From Perkinsus marinus ATCC 50983 (lineage: Eukaryota > Perkinsozoa > Perkinsida > Perkinsidae), in the NCBI RefSeq assembly GCF_000006405.1, contig NW_003213327.1, positions 121,430-153,471 on the forward strand: a stretch of DNA of 32,042 bases, written 5' to 3'. Made by a program: the position numbers and the translations under genes. A model generated the notes under the pieces. The model was given only the letters and a program-made list of their open reading frames with translations, did no database searches and was not told the DNA's origin. This document shows positions 19,456 through 31,171 of the stretch, in pieces (the first letter of the stretch is position 1; every line of letters starts with the position of its first letter).

Positions 19456-20834
19456 ATGGCGCGCGGTAAGTTTATGCTACCAGACTGGCTTCTATTAACG
19501 TATCGCATTATGACATTCGTTCATAATAACTATAAAACGTTGAACGTGGCAAAGGAGGCGAGTAAGCCGGCGATTCGGAAGGCCTATCTTAGTCTAGCTA
19601 AGAAGTACCATCCCGATGTGAATAGAGCCCCCAATGGGAGGTAGTGCAGGTGTTCGGTCATGTCATGGACTTTTCCTATGATCTCAGCTGATAAGCTATT
19701 CCAAGAGATACAAGAGGCTTATAGCGTATTGGCTGATGATGGTCAGCGGCATAGGTGATAGAGAGAGTAGAGAGCATGCTGGTTGAATTAAAGACAGGTT
19801 GGGAGAGAGATGGTATGGGAAGTGTTAGATACGACGAGAGGTTACGAGCGGCAGAAGGCCTTCGTCGTCATCCTCGTCGTCTCCTGGTGGTCAATTCTAC
19901 AGTGGAAGTCGGGTTCGTGATGATGGCAATCTGTGGGGCCTAGGGGAGCAGTTCTGGAGTAGGGAGGCTTATGAGGCATACCGTGAGTGTAGGGAGTTTA
20001 CGATGTGGATGGGCCATTACCTCTTGGTTAGCGAGCAAGCCTTCCTATGGTCAATAGTGGCAGAGACGGGAAGAAGGGGGGTTCCATGGCCCTAAGGAGA
20101 GTTATGCTGGGTAGTAGTAAGGTGATCACGCTGATATCTCTGCTCGAGGTCCGTCTATGGTATATACACATTGCATTGTAACACGACGTGGTAGTGGTTC
20201 GCCCGCCAGCCTATATGGTATTGGAAAAATGTATAAACAGTAATGGTGCATGTCATGGTTTTGGGAGGTTCCCTTTTTCCGATACGTTTCTTGTCTACGA
20301 TGAAGAGGCTGCTGCCTTACCAGTACTGGTGGCCGCGCTCCAGGTTCCACGCGCGAATGAGAGCTCATGATATCGAGATGGAGTATCGACGCCAACGTAT
20401 GGAGAGATAGCGGATGGCTTGGGGGGAACAAATGAAAGATCAGTGAGTCTCAGCGGAGCGAAGCGATTCAGGAATTGACATTTTTAGATATGCCTATGAT
20501 ATGCATAGAATGAGTCCTCTTCGAGGGTGGCTGTTCATGGTCCTTCCAGCTTTCCTCATAGTATCCCTTTTCACCCCAAGGTAGGTGCCATACGTGGGTA
20601 ATTCTCGGGTGATAGGGTTTCCCATGTAGACGTCACAGAGAGGGAGGGCAAGCTGACTTCGCTACTGGGGATATCCTTTATGATTATGAGGGGTGTGCCT
20701 ACGTTCGAGGGCCTGATGGTCGCAATGTTCGAATACCCAACTATGAGCACGCACCGCCGTCACTGAGTGCCAAGCCGCCTTCCTCGCTGGCTGAGGAGGA
20801 CTACACCTCAGTGCCACGGGCTAGATACATTTGA
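19456..20834 (+). CDS. J-domain (DnaJ/Hsp40) protein with membrane segment
   Basis: The J domain reads NNYKTLNVAKEASKPAIRKA, LSLAKKYHPDVNRAPN and, after an intron, DKLFQEIQEAYSVLADDGQR then RYDE; the HPD motif that stimulates Hsp70 ATPase is present. A Ser-rich, Gly-containing linker follows (about 19860-19980), then a basic region (KRLLPYQYWWPRSRFHARMR, about 20300) and a hydrophobic segment (RGWLFMVLPAFLIVSLFT, about 20525-20580), then an acidic/proline tail ending YTSVPRARYI and TGA at 20832-20834. Confirmed introns include 20443-20487 (45 nt) and one of 49 nt after 20580. Two oddities: the join after HPD works only with a non-canonical donor, and an in-frame TAG lies at 20408-20410 within otherwise good coding sequence. 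Role: likely membrane-tethered Hsp70 co-chaperone, compartment unknown. Confidence 0.8.
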
Positions 20835-21043
20835 GTTGATCATCTTGTTGTTGTTTTACTGCTGTGATTACTTATGCTTATACGTCTCCGTACAGAGTGC
20901 TCTAGAGAGCACTCCATTGTCGCCGATAGTGCTATTATTACTGCGTTTGTGGTTGTGAATTCTTTCCGTTTCCAGATCTGCTTACCTTGGGTTCAACTAG
21001 GGGGAAGTTTATATTGCTGTCGATCGCATGGACCATCCCTTAA

Positions 21044-21093
21044 CTGTGTGAGAGCGTTGGACGCGATGTTAGTGACAACAATCTCGTGGCGCG
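21044..21093 (+). repeat. direct repeat copy A
   Basis: It matches 21180-21226 base for base except for a two-base swap, one substitution and a three-base insertion. The shared core is GTTGGACGCGATGTTAGTGA followed by a CGTGGCGCG end. The spacing between copies is about 136 bp. Confidence 0.9.
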
Positions 21094-21179
21094 ACACTGT
21101 CATCAATATCAATAAGACAGTCAGAGCTGCTTTGTCACTTCCTACTGTTGTAGCAAAGTAGGCGGAGAGAATAGAGTAG

Positions 21180-21230
21180 CTGTGTGAGGACGTTGGACGC
21201 GATGTTAGTGACAATTTCGTGGCGCGGTGA
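21180..21230 (+). repeat. direct repeat copy B with recurring element
   Basis: The second copy of the 47-50 base repeat. Its end, AATTTCGTGGCGCGGTGA (21213-21230), recurs with one mismatch at 9341-9358, and GACAATTTCGTGGCGC recurs exactly at 6200-6215. Confidence 0.9.
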
Positions 21231-21444
21231 CGGTAGGTATCAGGCTGTATTCTTATCTCAACGAGGAGGGATGCCCAGAAGGCTATGTCGAAGTTGTTGC
21301 GTCATAAGTCATCATTATCAATGCCCTGTTTTGATTCATCATCACTACCCCGATGTTGAGTTGGTTATAAAACTCATTATTCCCTACCACAAATTCTACC
21401 ATGTTAAGCAACTCACAGTAGGCGTTTGAGCAGCTGTAATAGAC

Positions 21445-24400
21445 ATGGTGTTCCTCATAGGCTGTAGTCTCCTGTGGGCTACGCTGGCTTTTGCTCAAAC
21501 CACTACTACCACGTTATCACCATCGGGGCTCTACTTTACCACGGACCCATTCGCTACATGTGCTTTTCATGATACTGATGGGTGAGGCAGACAGGCGTCA
21601 ATGAGTCAATCACTGCCGCAGGTTGGGTCCTGTGCGGTTTACCTTCACGACCAGCGACTACCCGGACTATGCTGATGATAGTGTTGCGGCTGCTATGCAG
21701 GTCAGAGATCACCGTTAGAAAGCTCTCCTGCTTGAGCTGAGTAGATACGCCTTGTTCTCGACTATGCTACGTTCGTGGAGGCATCGGACTGTGCGAGTGT
21801 TATCGATGCTACTTCGGGATTTCCTGGTCTGTCTAGCTGCTATTTCTCAACGAGAGGTGGGCAGCTCTCCGCTGATGGGAAGTCTGTGGGAGAAATTACA
21901 GCCCTTGTTGCATGCCACACCCGTTACAAGTCCTCAGAGATTGAGGGGCTCAACATCCCAGTGTCGCTGAAGTTGAGATGATCTCCTGCTAGCTATAGTA
22001 TAGCTATCATACTTGAGTATAGCTGCTATACCCGTCACAGACGAACGAAGGCGGCCGAAAGCGTTTTCAGGCTAGATTCCAAGCCTTGTTATATAGATGG
22101 TTATTTCGGCTTGATGGAGAGGACATAATAGCATCCGTCCTTCAGAGATGAGGATAGAGTTACAACAACGGCTGAAGGCGGCTACTCGATATAGTTTTAC
22201 GCTGCTTATGATGATGCCAAGTGTAGAGCTACCAGACAGTGGAGGTGACACCATCGTATCACCTCGAACCACCTTGAGGCGTATCTTGTTAGGGAATTCC
22301 AACTCATTCAGCCTCGTTATCGAATACTACCAACTACGCGTGATTGAGCAGACCAAAGCCCCATTGTGAGCCGCTGCTGTTGCCTTGGTCGCTCTCCGTG
22401 AGGCGCTCAGGACTTTGACGAGGATGGTCAAGTTGAACGCCGACACCTATGGCGCCTCCAACACCAACGGTTGGGTCACTGAGTTCACTCTACGCTCGCA
22501 GGTTAGACGAAATCAATAGGGGCTTCTAATGGTGGCCCTTAGGAGTCCTATCAGCCGGGGGCCGTACAGCTCATGACGTTCGCCATGAAAACGGTTGGTA
22601 CTATGGACAGCGGCTATAGTATTGATATCATAGCTCATCCGACGGACAAGTGGAGGCTTGGTGAGAAAGGCACTTCTCGACAGCCCCGCTTGCTCTCAAT
22701 CTCATCGTCGTTGCCATCTTGGTTGCTGTAAGGTTACCCAGGCGCGGCTTGCGATGGTTACTCCAACAAGAGTTTCATCCCTGGCAGTAGCTGTACACTG
22801 AGAGCTTACCCGGGTTCTGATGGGACTCAGGCCAACGGGTTTAGAATATCTATCGGCTCTTCAACAGTCCAGGACTATTCAAGCGATTTTCAAGTAGGAC
22901 TCATTGAAAGCATGCTCGAAAATTGACATGACCAATCGTGAGGTCGAGTCAGATTCGATTGCCCAACCCGGTGGCAGCGGTGAATATGGTGTGGGTGGCC
23001 ATGAGTCTTCGAGACTCTAACCAAGATGTTGACCTCTACCCACACGCTGTACTGTTAGATAGCCCAGTCCATGTTGTTGGTGAACCTGAGGGGGAGATGG
23101 TCGCTTGGCAGTTCCAAGTACTTGGTAGCTGCGCTGTTGGCTGGGAGATGATGCCGCCTCAGGCGGCTGGTGCTCGGCAATGGGTAACGATGCAGTTCAG
23201 TCCAGGCAACACGCTACAGCCATTGCGGCCTTTATCAGGAGGTACAGTGACGCATGCTGGAAGTATTGTTATAGAACCTCCACAAGGCTTCAAGGTCAGT
23301 CTGGCGACCTAGATCCCCGGTTCGATCCCTGGTCATGGTGTTTTTGCTGTATCTGATCGTCAGATTGTCGACAGTGAAGCACCCCAGTCTGTGGACGGCG
23401 AGGATGCCTTGGTAGGGTTGTGGGACATGAACGTGGCCGATAACACGTGGGAGCTGAGGATAGTCCAGACGACCGCCTTCAAGGACACGCAGTTCACTGT
23501 GAAACTGATGGTGGAAAATCCCTCTGAAGCAACCAATGCGCAGAGCTGGACAATCACAGTGAAGGTTGGTGGGGTCGGCGCTTGGCAGTTTTCCATCGAC
23601 AGCTATTTAGGATGCTAATGAGCCCTTCCCAAACATTATAGCGGCCACTAGAGATGTTCGAGGATTCCCTGTCTATTCTCAAATGCTTGCTGCCACTCTG
23701 GCCCACGCCAATCAGATCAGCAATGCTTCCAATCTTATACGATTCACGCTTACTGCTAAGCAGGATCTTGGTCATGATGGGAAAATGCTCATCATTGCTC
23801 CTCAAGGCTTCACCGTACAGAAACGATGCCCGAGATTTGAAGCTGTGCACATGCCTGATGTCGTGTGCAAGGGTGATGAAGCAAGGCAACTGACGCTTAC
23901 CTTCCCTCAACCAGCTAGTGTCCTTGCTGGGAACACTATGGTTTTCGATGTGGAGTTTGGGAATCCTACATCAACACCACCCACGCTGGAGAATTTTTGG
24001 TATGTCTATACAGTACGACCAGATGGTATTGGTGCTGATGTTGCCAAAATTGAGGGTTTCGAGCTATACCCCAGAGAGTTCACTACCTTCGTGGTGTTAC
24101 CAACAAGCCGCTATCCAGGCAACAGGGAGATAGTCATACGCTTCTCTCCGGCAGAGTTCATACCATACGATGATTACATCAGGGTGAGGGCTCCGGAAGG
24201 TCTCAACTGGTAGCAGGCAATCTCGACCTGCAAGGGCACTTTCATCCCGAGGTACACTGGTGACGGCACTGGAGGGTCGGCGGGCATCGCTGTTGCTTTG
24301 GCCTTCTCCACGGCGGCTGCTGTTACTGGCGCTGTTGACATGTCCACTTCCGAACCCATCGTGGAGGGTGTGACGCCCAACAGCCTTTCTTTTCGCCTGT

Positions 24401-27400
24401 CGGACGATCTTCAGGCGGGATTCGAGTAGGTTAGAGGCCGCTAGTGTGCCCATCGCAATGTAGATACGGCTTCAAGGCGGTAGTTACTATACCAGCCGAG
24501 TCCCCAGCATCAAATACGTGGTGGCTTGAGCACTATAGACTCACAGGGGATGTTGATGATCCCTACCAAAATGTCGCTAGTAAAGGCACCTCGGGCTTTC
24601 GCACGCAGGTCAGTACGCTCCGCGTGGGGTGCGCACGAGGTTTAGTTGCACCTTGCGAATGGCAGGTACTCGTGGACGTGTCCATCACAGCATACAACCC
24701 CGTGGAGGAAGCTTGGGACAATCCGACCACTATAGTTTTCGAACCCACCACTGATGTGCTCACTATACAGTCCAGTATGAATTTCGATGCCGACTAGATG
24801 ATGCTACTTCTCAGGCCAGAGGGCGGAGTTGCTGGTCCAAGCCCCCGTTGGGTTCACATTCCTGTGCCCTTTGAAAGAGGCTGACATCGATCAGGCTGAT
24901 ACCGTAACGCAGCAACTTCCTAGCGAGAAAGAATGCTCTGTGATTCACTCAGTGGAGGACGAGAAGAACAAGCTTCACGTGTGGGTCAGGCGACGTCACT
25001 GCTCCTTCATAGTAGCTACTGTTACTGGCAGATACTTTGATGATCCCGACCAAGGTCTGAAGGCAGGCACCAAGTACTCCTTCGTGGTTGATGTGATCAA
25101 TCCTGCCTTTGTCAACTCAATCAGCAACTACTTTACTCTGTCCACCAGAGTCGGTGGGGAGGTTGTTGAAGAGAAGACGGTCTCAGGCTTCCGTCTTACC
25201 AAGCGCATGTCCGAGACGCGCTATATATCCCTGCCAGCTACAGAGGACCGTCGGGCTGGCTTCGCTGATAACGTTGTCACATTCGTCATGGGTTTGCCGA
25301 TCGACGCTCCTGTTGGTGGGCTGTTGGTCTTGGTCGCTCCAAAAGGGTTCAGTCTGATCCGCAGCGAAGACACACGAAGCTGTGAAATAGTCGGAACCAC
25401 TAGTATGGGAACACGTTATGGTGACTTCCCTGATCTCGAGGACCTTTCGTGCGTGTGTCCAGTGAACGACTTCACTGCTGAGGTCACCCTCCCGAGGACC
25501 CTTGTTGCAGGCGACTACGCTATTGAAGCGAGGGTGTCGAACCCGTTGGTCACACCAGCGCACAACTACTGGAACATTCTGATTCAAGATGACGGTAACC
25601 CTCGAGTGACGATGATGAGCGAGAACTGGATTGCTGGTTTGAAGATCCAGGAAATTCTCAACGCGAATATCGTTGCGTACAACCCGGCAAACTCCATAGT
25701 AGGAGAGGCATCACCCAACCTGATCAGTATCAAGTTCACTACCACTTCGCTGTTGCCGAGCTCGACATCTGATTTCAATGGTGGTGTAATAACAGTCACT
25801 GCGCCGCAGGGCTTCCATTTTCCTGCCGTATGCCGCTTTTTCTCTACTGACTCGGTGGGAAATGATGATGCTGGTGTGCTACCATCTGGTACGAGCTGTC
25901 GTGGTGACGGTCTTCGAACTGTCACACTGAAGACGCCCATGGGCTCGTTCCTGGAGCCCGGGACCTACGGCTTCAGAGTACTCATTGAGAATCCATCGAC
26001 CCCATTTGAAGATTTTACGGTAGAGGATAAAAAATGGGAAATGAAAACTCTGTTGACTAATGACACTATGGTTGATTATAACGGCGCAACGTACGGCTTC
26101 CCGATCCGTCATCGAGCCCGGTACTTCTCTGTTGAAGGCTTGAGCCCTGTTGGTCTGTACCGTACCGTCGTGAAGATATCCTTTTCATTGTACGAGGCTC
26201 TGCCACCTCAAGCTAATGTGACTATTACCACTCCGGATGCTCTGATAGTCGATGCTGTTGGCCAACCGTGTGTTTATCGAACACCACAGCAAATCGAGGA
26301 GGCCTCGTCCGGCACCGATTTGAGCACCCTATTGAACGTCCTGGACTTGAGGGCTGAATTTGCCCGGACTAGTCTACTGGACACAACTCAACTGCCGAGT
26401 CACATCTCCTGTACCGTCACTTCGAATAATGTGATAGTGTTGAAGAACGAAGACGAGGAGCGCACTGGAAGGTCTTTGCTGGGCGGAACGACCTATGAGC
26501 AAATAGTGACAAATGTGGTGAACCCCCAATCCACCCCAGAAGTGAATCTATGGCGTATCGAGGCGTATACGCTACATGAGAGTGCTCCAGAGACATGGGC
26601 AGCAACGGGTTACACTATACTGCCAGAATTGGAAGGAACGTCGGTCGCGAGTTCGAACCCTGCATATGGTCTTTTTACCACCTTCACTTTCTCACTTACC
26701 CCGATAACTCGTGTAGGAACGGTGGTTTTACTGCTAACCTTGAACAGTCTGCTCGGCAGATACCCGAATCGGGATCGATATTGATACATGCCCCTGTGAC
26801 GAGCTACTACTTCGGCCCTAGGCTAGTAGATCCTACAACGGAAACCGATTTCCCCAGTGCCATACCACCACCAGCTGGTTATGCAGTTCCTCGACCACCC
26901 CCTGACCAGGAGATCGACTGCTCGGTACGGAGAAGTGTCCAATTTCCGAGTCGATTCGAATCAGTGCATAGCTGACTATGCATATGATGATCTATAGTCA
27001 CGCTCGTTGCACTCAGATAACAGCACCACGCGACACTGATGGGCAGTGGAGTTGTCCGTTTACGTTCACACCCTGTCTCCAGGTTGAGACCATCACACAG
27101 CAAGTACCCCAGACATCGTATGCCTCGGACCTCATAGCGTAGGAGGAGTAAAAGAGGTTCACACGAAGGCTGTCCAATAGTTACCAGCGCGCATGTGACG
27201 AACTCGAGAATCTCTGCAATAACGCCAACTTCCACACTCTGACCGTCGAGCGTGGCAATGATGAAGTCCTGTATTGCGTATCCAGCGGTGGCATGCTGGA
27301 GGTCACGCTAGGTGCCACTACGGTTCTGAAGAAGGTATATAGTCAGCCTATCTCCCGTGGTTGTCCATCATGCGGTTAGGGTACCCCACTTACGTTTTCC

Positions 27401-30197
27401 GTAACGGGGTATAACGCGGATCTGCCCATCTCTGTGGACGACCATGCAGGCAAGTGCACAGGTTGGCTCACAAGGCCTCTAAGCATCTCTCGTGCTCAGC
27501 TCAGTTGAGTAACTTGTGGAGTTTCATTACCCGCGATTCGGATTCCGCGAAGACTCCTCTCGATAAGAAGATTACTACCGGTTTCCACCAGCTCGGTATT
27601 ATCTACGTTCATCTGATGTCACCGGAGCAAACAAAAGTCAACGTTGCTGAAAACCGCGTCGAGATTCGTTTGAGGCTCTCCACGCAAGTGAGAATCCTGT
27701 CTCCCTGCCTCGTCAACTACGGGTAGGTGGATCCACCTTGTCGACTGGTCATTACTTTCCCGTCGGAGTTCGCCCCGGATGGAGCTACATCTGGCGAGGT
27801 CTCGACCGGTGGGGGCTTCCCGAGTACGGTGGAATGGAGGTACGCAGAAGAACATGGTGATTCCATCAGTAGCGAGCTCAGGCTCAGCGACAATCAACTA
27901 CTGATAGAGAGTCAGGACGAGCCTCTGAGGAGAGAGGTCGAGTTGGTCTTGACAATGACAGTGTCAAACCCATCCATTTCGCCACCCGATGATCTCAACA
28001 TTTGGCGCTTCGAGACGATGTCATTGGACTCGTCGAGCTTGTAAAAAGCGCATCTTAGAAGGCTCCTTTTTAGCTGCAGAATAGGTATAATAAATCAGAT
28101 GTGAATTATGATGTGCCTGGGTTCAAAATACACAGTTCATTCCGTCGAGCCGAGGTCGCGTCCCGTGTAAACTCCCCTGGAGTTGAGAACGCAATCGGAA
28201 TTTCCTTCATATTGGACTCTGATCTGCCGCGCGATGCTGTAAGTCACCGAATTACCCCAGCGCTCGACTGAGGCTGTTCTGACGGATTGGTTTGTTCAAG
28301 GATGCCAATCTCAGGCACGTCCAACTTCGTATTTGAGAATATGGTTCCCACCAGGATTCGAACCTGTGGACGATGGCTGTGCTGTCCGCAGCTTCGACTT
28401 GGATTATCACAGGTGCCGAGTCGATGCTGTTGGTGTTAGAACTGTTCTTCTTAGGCACGTAGGGGCAGACCTTCCTTTTGAACCTGGTAGGACTTTCGTG
28501 GGGCTCCCGGCGGGGACCATCTGTGAATCGACGATCGACTTGCGGACAGGTCTCATGTTGATTGATTTGACGGTGAGTCGCCGAGCCTCTTGAACCCACC
28601 ATGGTACGTCGAGAGGCGTTGTAAAGTGTGGAAGTACGTATTCGGTTGAGATTTGGAGGACCGCGTATCAGCATTGGTGTTATTCTCTGACGCTCGGGAT
28701 CGATGAACCTAGTGGTCGAATAAGATGTCGTAACCGGCGCGAGTGTTCTCTTGTGAAGATAGCTGAGAAGATGGACCCCGGCCTGAATTACGCTTTCCAA
28801 GTGGGCGCGATGAATCCCCCAACCCTTCCTCCGGACGGTCAGAATGTTTTCCGATTTGAGACGCACACGAAAGGAGTCATGCTACATCTAGAGGAAGTGG
28901 GGATCTTTGGTTGACTCGCGGTCCTGGTGCTTTATCTAGGACGTTCCAGGCTTCGACCTGGCACTGCTAGACACGGCTATAATAGAACCCGAGACGACCA
29001 GTCAGGGAGATGACCTAAACCTCGTCCATTTCACTATAAAAAGCACGAAGGTTCTCTCTGCCAACACGACCGTGATGATAGAGGCGCCGAGAGTAATCAC
29101 AGCAGCAGCAGCGACGGTCACAGTGGAGCCGCGTAGGGCTTCATATTCTCATGCGAATCGGCATCCTATGTCAACTTGAGCTCTGCGACCAATTGTTCGG
29201 CCAACCTACACGAGGCTGAATTCAAATTCGATACTCTGGAGGAGAAGGCACCAGAGGAAGAATTCAAAATCAAAGCGTAGACCCGTCATCGTCGTCGAGC
29301 TGTAATGAGTTGCTGCTATCATGATAGATATGTCCAGAACCCGCGGTTCACTCCACAGCCCAATACATGGGCCTTCCGTATTCGATCTCCATCGGGACTT
29401 ATTATTGATATACGCCTCGGTGTGCCCGGGTTTGACATCACAGGCCTGGTCGAGGTATCTTCAATGACGGTTTGATCTAATGACCCTTAGACGGCTTTTA
29501 GGTGAGTATAGTACCGGAGTTTACCTACAAGAGACATCGGAATAACATAGCCGTCTATTTTCTCCCTTCTACTATTATGAACCGTGCCGACGTCGGCAAT
29601 GAAGTTGTCCTCGCTGCACCATGGGTAGCTCGGATGTATCTTTAAGATCGACATAGTTCATTTCAGGGATTTGCTTTCCCTATCAATTGCTCTCATTTCG
29701 ACATGAAACCTGAGGCCGCTGCTATTACGGGATATGAGATCCCGGACGACTACGTCTTTCCTCCTGTTGGAACTACGGTGGGACTCTCATCGTTTGGCAG
29801 AGAGTCCAACCGTGTTCTGTTTAGTGTGGAGGTTCAGACAACGTGCTCACAGTGCGGTTCCCACAGGGGGCTGGTCTGCAACGGTATCGATATATTATGC
29901 GAGTTGACGTCATGAATGCTATGTCCAATGTCAACCGCCCTATTACTAACAGCAGTCCGCCCTTCTGGTCCTTTACGACTCGAGTAAGGCTTACATTGTA
30001 TCTGCTACTGTGTTACTCTGACTAGTACCACGCAGGTGAACAACGAAGATGTGATGCGCAACGTGGACTCGAATATGAAAGTTCAGGGCTTCTGGGTTAC
30101 GGATCTGATCATCCCCCAGATGGGAGGGGCCGGCGACGGCCCTTCAGTATTAATTGTTATGTTACCCCTCTCGTTATTAATCTCTGTAATCATGTGA
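21445..30197 (+). CDS. giant secreted repeat protein with GPI-like tail
   Basis: The gene starts with a signal peptide (MVFLIGCSLLWATLAFAQ) and ends in GGAGDG followed by PSVLIVMLPLSLLISVIM and TGA, the form of a GPI-anchor signal or single membrane anchor. Between lie about eleven degenerate copies of a 150-200 residue unit of no family I know. Each unit has an AP-x-GF-like motif (QAPVGFTFLC near 24835, VAPKGFSLI near 25335, TAPQGFHFPAVC near 25798, FPPGFEP near 28345), one or two Cys, then a motif like NP-x-x-TP-x-x-N-x-W (near 23962, 25541, 26522, 27967, 28810, 29337, 29930). Many exons join exactly through introns of about 35-70 nt (21582-21621, 21701-21744, 23295-23363, a 38-nt one near 24427, 40 nt near 24780, 39 nt near 27690, 52 nt before the last exon). 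The largest open block is about 24817-26710. Several joins (21970-23000, 27000-27200, 28050-29600) are unresolved, and an in-frame TAG lies at 24211-24213. The role may be surface coat or adhesion, by inference from topology only. Confidence 0.7.
21990..22031. repeat. two odd-centred palindromes in a likely intron
   Basis: TAGCTATA-g-TATAGCTA (21990-22006) and GTATAGC-t-GCTATAC (22017-22031) are perfect around one base. They lie ten bases apart in a non-coding part of the giant gene and have the same geometry as those in the 12-14 kb field. Confidence 0.9.
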
Positions 30198-31171
30198 CAT
30201 GCCGGTAACTAAAATGATGTTTCCACTATCAACATTGTATGGGTTGATGGACAATCAAAGGAGTTGTTCAACTCAGTAGTATCCATGCCCAGTATATCGC
30301 CTCGAAAATGTGCAATATGTCGATTCTGTGTCTTTCCCAAGGAGCACGCGTCCCGACTCGAGGCCTTTTCATCTTGCCCTGTGTCCCATCGTGAAATGGA
30401 GGTTAGCGCCCGTTTCCATTCGTACGAACGACCGGAACCCCATGGGTATTTATCCCCCAATGCCTACACCGTTGCCGACACGGTGCCCAAATCTATACTT
30501 GTGACTGGCTTTGTGCTATGGAAAGGAGAGTCTGTCTTTCCCCACGGCTTCAGCTCATCTATGGCACCCTGAAAGTTAACTTGACCTACAGTTCATATCA
30601 AACTTGACAATGATCAAATTGCGCCGATGTAGAAAGTGCGCGAAAACATCACATGTGGGTTATTTCGTCCGAATTAATCGTCGAACCCGGTCAGACACTG
30701 CAGTAATGACAACTCAGTTGTATCTCGAAAGTTGCTTCTATAGCGCTGCCGACTTAACCTTTTGTAACTCAGCAGTGATCGGTCTAGCGGTCAATGCAAT
30801 GGATCTTAGATCATATGGGAATCATCACGAAGAGTTATATAATATTCCGTTGGTCGGGTAGTGGATTAGATTTCTTCATCGTGCCGTCACTAATCCCCCA
30901 GCGATAATAGCATCCAGAGTTGTGCATCTCGAACCGGTTGTCCTATCGCCTTCTGAGCCTACTTGGGCGAATGCGGTGTCGTAGATAATAGTCGAATGAG
31001 GGGAAAACTCGTCCATCTGAGCTAACGCTGTTACATGGATCCGAGTCTGGCAGGTTCGGGTTCAGCGATGCACTGATTAGTTTCCTATCTGAAAAGGCGG
31101 TTGTATTGTGCAGTTTTTTCCTGCGTCTTGAGCCGGCGGTTGGCCTTTTTTATCAACAACTCGTGATCATC
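30198..31171. other. stretch between giant gene and COPB2
   Basis: Plus-strand frames at 30264-30572, 30310-30504 and 30604-30861 are open, and parts look protein-like, but frames overlap and no domain is recognised. They could belong to a small gene with introns. The last 280 bp before 31172 show nothing clear and likely hold the COPB2 promoter. Confidence 0.25.

Larger units (their letters stand above)
20835..21444. other. intergenic stretch upstream of giant surface-protein gene
   Basis: No coding exon is convincing. The stretch holds a 47-50 base direct repeat (21044-21093 and 21180-21226), the second copy ending in the recurring GTGGCGCGGTGA element, 215 bp before the ATG at 21445. This placement suggests promoter material. 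Confidence 0.4.

Noticed and set aside
19311-19593. 15-base identity AAGGCCTATCTTAGT at 19311-19325 and 19579-19593
   Set aside because: Both encode KAYLS within two unrelated proteins; most likely coincidence, no flanking similarity.
25183-25940. Long minus-strand frames inside the giant gene
   Set aside because: Shadows of a strongly coding plus-strand exon; no independent protein character.
28344-28370. On the minus strand, a perfect-looking tRNA 3' end (T-arm with GTTCGAATC and acceptor-like tail)
   Set aside because: It is the reverse of the coding sequence for the FPPGFEP motif of the giant protein, and no 5' half of a tRNA follows.
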